This document shows, one piece after another, positions 53,640-64,000 of a DNA stretch of 64,000 nucleotides (within the stretch, counting starts at the first letter, position 1; each line of letters begins with the position of its first letter). A model generated the notes under the pieces. The model saw nothing but the letters and a program-made list of their open reading frames with translations, was not told where the DNA came from and searched no databases. The stretch comes from Ehretia macrophylla (taxonomy: Eukaryota; Streptophyta; Magnoliopsida; Boraginales; Ehretiaceae). The stretch spans positions 15,805,501 through 15,869,500 of the forward strand of contig CM075765.1 in NCBI GenBank assembly GCA_037974665.1, in the 5' to 3' direction. The position numbers were made by a program, and so were the translations under genes.

Positions 53640-54185
53640 TTGTTCACTTTTATAAAGTTTTTGTCTTATATGACTCGTGATGTATAGGGACCCAGGATTT
53701 CAAAGTTTCAAATCCGGATTGAGTTATTTTTAATTTTGTTTTGTGTTCCGCCCAGCTGTATAAATTCAGGGCTTTAGGAGTTCATTAGGCAGAGCTCTAG
53801 AGAGTAGCCAATGACTTTTCTTTCAACTTTCATATTTTGTAAACACTTGTATATTTTTGAAATCAATCAGAAGAAACTATCTTCTTCTGGTATATTCTCT
53901 TTTATTTTCAGTTTTGATTATTTTATTTTCTTTCTTCATTGCTGCCTAATATGGCAGGCTAATTGCCAAATTGTCTATAACCTCCATGGATCTCTAGACA
54001 TATCACTCTATATTATGAGATAGACAGAATTGTGGTTGGAACATTGGTAAGACGATGCTTAAGGCTGTCACTTTGTCGCCATAGTCACACCTTGGCCCTT
54101 TGATGGGTTTTGTGTGGGTTGTTTTGTGTTGACTCGGTTGACCGATTAGATAGAGTACCCTGTCTGGAAATCCATTGACACTGTA
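53640..54185 (+). promoter_or_regulatory. non-coding 3' region of the pararetrovirus with a TATA box
   Basis: After the last ORF comes about 540 bp without coding. CTGTATAAATTCAGGG gives a TATA box near 53759, followed by a pyrimidine-rich leader and AAATCAATCAGAAGAAAC. In Caulimoviridae the transcript promoter lies in such a region just before the first ORF. Inferred from position only. Confidence 0.4.
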
Positions 54186-54363
54186 TCCTCATTACCTGGG
54201 CCTCCTTCCCCCTCCCCAGGCCGTCACGCATCCCTTACCACCTACCCAGCCGTCACCCCCTAGCCCGTCACCCTACCTCTACTCCCACCCCTACTCAACC
54301 CCATCAGCACCCCCACGTAGCCCCACCCCAACCCTTACATTCTTTTTGCAATGTTATATATAC

Positions 54364-54401
<38 letters not shown>

Positions 54402-54754
54402 ATGTATATGTGTGTGTGTTGTGTGTGTGCGGTATATATATGTGTGTGTGTATTTTTCTTTCTTTTGTGTATATATATATATATATTTTGTGTATATATA
54501 TATATTTATTTATTTTTATTTTATTTTTTTGGTCTAAACAAAAGAGAAAAGAACAAAAAATATAAATAAAAAAAGATTGAGGGTATTTAAGTCTTTTTTA
54601 CAAAATTTGTTAAATATGACAGATTTTTTAACTGTAAGGGATGTTATGCACTTTTAGAAAATACAGAGACTAGTTCAAGGAGTTTTTGAACTACAGTATA
54701 AGGAGGTGTTGTACACTCTCGCTAAACCACATGAGGGTTTGGTGCAATTCATCT
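54186..54754. mobile_element. right part of the split long-TIR element
   Basis: It carries the C-rich strand (54190-54340), a TA/TG microsatellite (54355-54440), and the right inverted repeat ending at 54754. AAGGATGA follows at 54755-54762. It is the partner of 42734-42926. Confidence 0.75.
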
Positions 54755-56574
<1,820 letters not shown>

Positions 56575-57208
56575 ATATGATATTTGGGGTTTTTTTTTTT
56601 TTTAATTATGGGCATTTTTGGAAAATTATGTAAGATTATAAAGAATTTTCAGTGTAGACCAAATACAATAATATAATATTTTCAGAAATTTGAGAAAATG
56701 TTCTCAAAAATATTTTTGATATACTAAATTATTTTTGTTATATTCCTACGAATGACATTCCACATTCTCGATAATGACATTCCCACATTCCTCATTCTCG
56801 GGAATGACATTCCCAGAATGACATTCCTCACTCCGAAAATGAAATTTCATTCTCAGAAACTTAAATCAAGGATTTTTTTTTTTTTTTTTGATTTAAAAGA
56901 GAGACTCAATCTTGGGGCTTCTCGCAATCATCGCCACCATCGCCATCGTCACACCATCAAAACCACCGCCACCATCACCACCCCCCACTCCTTTTCTTCA
57001 GTCAGACCTTCGCTACTATCGCCACCCCTTCCTCTACCCACGACATCACCACCCCCACATGACCCACGCACCCCCCATGACTAGAAAACCAAGCATACCT
57101 TTTTTCTCTGTTTTGGAGTTGTGATCGTTCTGTTTTTTTTTTTTTTTTTTTGCTTTGAACTTGAAACAACAATCAGAATATGTATATGTATATGTATATA
57201 TACATACA

Positions 57209-57240
57209 TTGAAGGTGAACGTTGCAACGTTCACCTTCAA
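57209..57240. repeat. perfect 32-bp palindrome
   Basis: TTGAAGGTGAACGTTG is followed directly by its exact reverse complement. There is no spacer. Confidence 0.95.
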
Positions 57241-57311
57241 CGGCTATAAAATTTGTGGCTTTGGATTTTTTTTTTTTTTTTTTTTCTGAAAAGGTTTGTC
57301 ATTTGACAGAC

Positions 57312-57343
57312 ATTTGGAGACTCGCTACAGTGAGTCTCCAAAT
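57312..57343. repeat. hairpin, 12-bp stem and 8-base loop
   Basis: ATTTGGAGACTC, then GCTACAGT, then GAGTCTCCAAAT. It lies about 70 bp after the perfect palindrome and may belong to a degenerate MITE. Confidence 0.85.
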
Positions 57344-57540
57344 TTGTTACTTTTTTTTACAGACTTATCAACTTTTATTATTTCAGTCTCTAAAAAAAAA
57401 AAAAATCTTTTTGGGTCTTTAAATTCACTGCTGTGATTGGATTTTTATACATTAGAATCTCTAAATTTTTATTCATTAGAGTCTCTAAAAAGTGTTATCA
57501 TTGTATTTTACATCCTCTGGTAAGGATGGCCTAATGGGTT

Positions 57541-58012
57541 TAAAATGTTTTCTTCTCCCTTTCCATTTTTGCATTCACTTTTTACCAAACCTTTTCTCTT
57601 TCCTCTCATAAAAAAAGTCAGAAGCTGCTGCTGCCTTCTCTTTTTGCATTCATCGTCTCTCTCTCTCACCTTCTCTTTCTTAAATTCTATTTACAATTTT
57701 TTTATTTAACTAACTTTTTTGTAATAATAAAATTCATTCATATTTTTTTTTTTGTGAAAATTTCTCTAAGAATAAAAATCATTCTTTTTGTAAGAAAATT
57801 TCACTGGCAAGTATTTTCTAGTAACAACTAAACACCATAAAATATTTTTTAGTGTGACAACCAAATACTAAAAAATATTTTTTTAGTGTGACAATTAAAC
57901 ACAAGAAAATATTTTTCAGTGTGATAATCAAACACCAAAAAATATTTTAGTTTTCAGGAAAACATTTTCTTTCAACAAGTTATTTTACAGTAAACAAACG
58001 GAGTCTATTATT
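57541..58012. mobile_element. right part of the MITE-like element, second copy
   Basis: AAAATGTTTTCTTCTCCC to CAAACGGAGTC corresponds to 22326-22781. The left part and the nested copy are missing. It is followed by TATTATTATACGCCC as in unit 1. Confidence 0.75.
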
Positions 58013-58058
58013 ATACGCCCTTGAGATTGTGGGTCCCACTAGATATCATTTCTTTTTG

Positions 58059-58068
58059 GCCACGTGGC
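58059..58068. promoter_or_regulatory. G-box palindrome, unit 2 second copy
   Basis: GCCACGTGGC, the same site as 17304-17313. Confidence 0.35.
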
Positions 58069-58207
58069 AAGTATATATATATATATATTTATGGGAATCA
58101 ATTAATACCAATGTAGAATATTACCATTTTTCTATTATTTGGTGCTAAAGAAATAAGAAGGGTGGAAAATAAATTAAAAAAAGAATTATGTTTTGCTAAA
58201 AGGATGA

Positions 58208-59034
58208 TGGGTGAAGTGTACCAGACCCCTCTATACTTTAGCGAAAGTGCACAACACCCCCTATAGTTCAAAAACCTCTTGAATCAGTTCTTGTGGTTTT
58301 TCAAAAGTGCACAACACCTCCATGCCGTTAAAAAATTTGTTAAATTTAACAGAGAGTGTACTTCACACGCTCTAAGTGAGAATTTTATTAATTTTTAACG
58401 AATTTATCTATTAAATAATTATAAAAATTGACCAAATTACTTTTTTTTTATAAAAAAAAATGGTCATTTTTCCCAAGACCACCCCCCCACGCCACCCCCC
58501 AGGCCCTCACCCATCCCCTACCCCCCACCCAGCCCTCACCCTCCTATCCCCACCCCAACCCCCACCCAACCCTTCACTCCCTCACCCTCACACCCAGCCC
58601 ATTACCCACACCCTCTACCCCCACCTAGCCCCCTCAGCTCCCCTATGTAGCCCCCCCCCAACCCAACCCCTATATTCTTGTTGCAATGTTATATATATAT
58701 ATATGTATGTATGTGTGGTATATATATATGTGTGTGTATTTTTCTTTTTTTGTGTATATATATTTCTTTTTTTTGCACACACATATATATATATATATAT
58801 ATAATTTTCTTTTATTTTTTTGGTCTAAACAATAGAGAAAAGGACAAAAAATAGAAATAAAAAAAGATTGAGGGTATTTACGTATTTTTTACAAAATTTG
58901 TTAAATATGACGGATTTTTTAATGGTAGGAGTGTTGTGCACTTTTAAAAAATACAGAAACTAGTTCAAGGAGTTTTTGAACTATAAAGAGGTATTGTGCA
59001 CTTTCACTAAATCACATGGGGGTCTGGTTCATCC
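58208..59034. mobile_element. long-TIR non-autonomous DNA element, third copy (827 bp)
   Basis: It has the same inverted ends and C-rich, then TA/TG interior as 22981-23862. Here the flanking duplication is a perfect AAGGATGA on both sides (58200-58207 and 59035-59042). Confidence 0.85.
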
Positions 59035-61228
<2,194 letters not shown>

Positions 61229-61503
61229 ATATGATATTTGGGTTTTTTTTTTTTAAATTATGTGCATTTTTGGAAAATTATGCAAGATTCTAAGGAATGT
61301 TCAGTTTAAACCAAACACAATAATATAATATTTCCAAAAATTTGAGAAAATATTCTCAAGAATATTTTTGATATACCAAATAATTTTTGTTATATTCCTA
61401 TGAATGACATTCCTCATTCCCGGGAACAACATTCCATTCCCAGGAACTTAAACATTGGGAGACAAGAAAAGAAGACCCGCGTGGCATCTAGGCAAGGTCA
61501 AGG

Positions 61504-63755
61504 ATGGCGGACGATGAGAAGGTGAAGGAAGAGGCATTGCAGATCATAAGACAATTCAGCGACAACCTTCCTCGTCTTGTTGTCTTTGATCTTGATTACA
61601 CTCTTTGGCCTTTCGTTTGGTATCATATCTTCATGCTTCTATTATTTTTTCTCTTACACGCCTCTGCTAAAAAATTGTTTTGCATTAAAATTCTATAAAA
61701 AATTTGTGCTGTTATAATTTATCTGTGATGTAAATTATCAGTTTCTTTTGGTACCAATGATGACAAATGTGTAGTGATAGTTAAAAAGTGCAGCTTGGTG
61801 CATGAAACTCATGAAGGGTATAGGGAAGGGTTGGATTCATTCCGAGTCTAATTTAGGTTACCTTGCGTTTTTGCAAGATGTCAGATTAATTTCTGTGTTT
61901 TATATATTCATTTGTTGAATTTCTTTTGCCAAAGTCTGTTTGGATTCAGATGGGTATGTTTCGCAAGGGATGAGCTAGTTAAAGAATAGATACTCCCATG
62001 CCCTTAATATACATCTAGCACCACCCCCTGCCCGACACGGGGGCGGTGGGCTGATAAATGCAAGGAGAGAACCATCATGTAGCTTTTTTGGTGTTTGGGG
62101 TGGGGGCGTGGGGGGTGGTTCGGTGGGGGTGATAATTTCCTGAAGACATTCTTTCGGTTTACATAGGTGTATTTATTGATTTTTCCTTTCAAAGCCAATA
62201 TTGTGCTATAAGGATCAGAAAAATAAAAAATAAATGCAGCCAGAAAGCTTTCGATGTACACAATGTTGAGGGGTGGAGAGGTGTGGTAGGGGGAATTGCC
62301 TGAAGACATTCTTTCAGCTTCATGAAAGACGAACACAATCTTATTTAGGTATTGTTTGTTGATCATTGGAATAGTGGTGGAATAGTTGTTTGGTATAATA
62401 ATTATGATATTTCCTTTTCATAGCCAAGATTGTGCCGTATTTGATCTCAAGTTAAGGTTACTGGAACATTGCGGCATTCTTTGATTGATTGATGATGAAG
62501 CATAGAAAAGGTTGAATTTTGATGCCACACTTGGTGGTTACTCTTAATATGACAGCAACTTGGTGCTTAGTTCCCAACATTTTCCTATCAATGTTTTGCA
62601 TCCTTTTCTGTTTGTTTGTTCTGCTGTAATTGATGTTAAGTATGCTGGGGCTGGGATTTTTCAACTCTAACCAGCAGCAAGCCATTTGCTATCAATTGAA
62701 TTTCAGATTGTGTGAATGGGGCATTTGTGTTGCATGAACAAATTGTGCATTGTTGATTTGTCGATGTATTCTTTGTAATATGTTCCATTTAACTTCCGGG
62801 CTGCTAATCATATCCATAATTTCCTCTTAGTGCACTCTACTACAAGACACCGCATCTCTATCCTCACGCTAGGGGAATACTCTATGCCCTCAAGGACAAG
62901 GGAATCGACGTGGCCATTGCTTCTAGATCGTCAGCACATGACAAAACAACAACGTTTCTTGAAAAATTAGGTATCAGATCCATGTTTGTTGCAGAGGTGA
63001 GCCACTTCTATCTTATTTCTCTTTTTTATCCTTCTCTTTCTTTCTAGAATTCTTTCAAGTCAATTTTTATATTTCCCATATTCTTTGATTTATTCAATCT
63101 TTTCCTTTAACAATACGCACCTGGTTAATTAGAGCCAAAGATTAAATTCATGAAAAATGCAAAGATAGGTCCTTTTACTGGTTCTGAACGTGAAGGTGCA
63201 ACTCTGCCTCTCCATCTCTATTATGCTACATCCTAGTGGGCTTGGACACTGTGTGGTATAAAAGAACTGAAAGAAAATCACAATCAATGAATTAGTAAAT
63301 TATACGCGATAATCTTAATTGATATATGAAATCTAGTCCCTACACCATGCTGCATTTGATGTCATATTTGACCCAATAATGCACCTCTGCCTCGTTAACG
63401 TCATTTCCTTTTTCATTTCCCCCTTCCTTCTGGATAATGTAATGCAGGAGATTTTCCCTAGCTGGACACACAAAACGGAGCATTTTCAGAAGATTCATAC
63501 AAAGACTGGTATACCTTATGAGTCAATGCTCTTCTTTGATGATGAGGATAGAAACATTCGATCGGTAATTTCTTTTCCCCTTGCAACTTATCTATGCATG
63601 ATGAATGTATTACTAAATTGTCTGGGCAATAAAATCCTTTGCGGCAGGTCTCTAAAATGGGCGTGACGAGCATTCTGGTAGATGACGGCATAACCCTTGA
63701 TGCTTTGAAGCAAGGTCTTTCAGAATATTCCCAGAAGTCCAGCAAAAACAAGTGA
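61504..63755 (+). CDS. MDP1: magnesium-dependent phosphatase 1, copy 3
   Basis: Exons 61504-61619, 62831-62996, 63448-63564 and 63648-63755 give 168 residues and an intact C-terminal tail. VFDLDYTLW, the SRS motif and FFDDEDRN are present. It is nearly identical to copy 2, including the introns and the two-codon loss in exon 2, so these two separated recently. Like copy 2 its 5' flank is the Rab6-bearing segment. A soluble HAD phosphatase as described for copy 1. Confidence 0.93.
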
Positions 63756-64000
63756 AAGTGATTTTTACATAATCATACTACTTAACATTCAGGATCTGGA
63801 GATGTTTTGATTATATCAACCAAAATTGATATACTGTCAATTGAGGAGACGCTTCATTTCTGCTGGACTTAACTGCTCGTGTTTTAATTTTAAGATTATG
63901 AAGTGTTAAGAAGATAGATGATAGTGTCAACATGTTATATAAATGAGTGTGCTTGTTCTCAGCTTGTTGGTTTCTTTCCAAAACTTGAGTCTATTGCTGC
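63756..64000 (+). other. 3' flank of MDP1 copy 3
   Basis: It matches the 3' flank of copy 1 (21235-21556) except for a short deletion before CAGCTTGTTGGTTTC. The window ends before the next unit border would be reached. Confidence 0.7.

Larger units (their letters stand above)
42927..54185 (+). mobile_element. endogenous pararetrovirus-like locus (Caulimoviridae), decayed
   Basis: On + the order is: a possible movement-protein end, capsid, zinc knuckle, acidic linker, aspartic protease, reverse transcriptase, RNase H, then two further ORFs and a non-coding promoter-like region. I see no integrase and no flanking LTRs of its own, which fits a pararetrovirus integrated by the host rather than an LTR retrotransposon. 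Many stops and frameshifts break it and two foreign LTR insertions divide it (43999-47538 and 48043-49549). The ends are placed where similarity to the long-TIR element stops; they are accurate to perhaps 20 bp. The genus is not determined; the capsid resembles petuvirus-like endogenous sequences. Confidence 0.8.
56575..57540. other. junction region with palindromes, unique to this copy
   Basis: It starts with the GGAATGACATTCC-rich right end of the Rab6 segment (to about 56866). A piece matching 18885-18950 of unit 0 follows, then a CCACCATCGCC-rich stretch, T-rich runs and two hairpins. From 57541 it joins the interior of the MITE-like element. No gene recognised. Confidence 0.55.

Overview
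The window looks like nuclear DNA of a dicot plant (species not determined). The host genes are plant-type and intron-rich with GT-AG introns, the background is AT-rich, and plant LTR retrotransposons, MITE-like elements and an endogenous pararetrovirus are present.

Host-gene part (1-17 kb). A plant O-fucosyltransferase-family gene runs on + (coding exons 1447-5061; the N-terminal exon was not resolved). Facing it on the minus strand is a complete 12-exon gene for an MSL2/MSL3-type mechanosensitive channel of plastids (16454 down to 6570, 733 codons by my splicing). Its introns hold small tandem repeats and a 30-base poly-C run.

Duplicated part (17-64 kb). A segment of about 4.5 kb (17077-21572) with the far upstream flank of the MSL gene and a four-exon MDP1 (HAD-family magnesium-dependent phosphatase) gene has been tandemly duplicated. 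MDP1 copies start at 19076, 39721 and 61504. Copies 1 and 3 are open; copy 2 has a premature stop near its end. The first unit is free of insertions, so it shows the empty site of several elements that fill the later units. These are a nested MITE-like element (21745-22781), a long-TIR element (22981-23862, 58208-59034, and a third copy split by the pararetrovirus) and a segment carrying an intron-less, truncated Rab6/RABH1 GTPase fragment (39173, 56302, 60980).

Large insertions. (a) A 9.8-kb Ty3/gypsy element of the Tat type (25675-35476) has 469-bp LTRs, a GTTGC target duplication, a single-frame gag-pol broken only by six nonsense codons, two RNase H domains and an antisense gene region. 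(b) A 2975-bp non-autonomous LTR element in minus orientation (35907-38881) has 352-bp LTRs and a GTGGT duplication. Its interior is a mosaic of host gene pieces (plastid threonine synthase N-terminus, PPR, GRAS transcription factor) joined to a gypsy pol tail. (c) A decayed Caulimoviridae-like endogenous pararetrovirus (about 42927-54185) has capsid, zinc-knuckle, protease, reverse transcriptase and RNase H remains, plus two unassigned downstream ORFs and no visible integrase. It lies inside the long-TIR element and is itself interrupted by a 3.5-kb solo-LTR-like insertion in the capsid gene and a 1.5-kb LTR in the zinc-knuckle region.

The most unusual objects are the multi-gene-capturing LTR element (b), the triplicated MDP1 locus with its internal record of insertion order, and the nested pararetrovirus.
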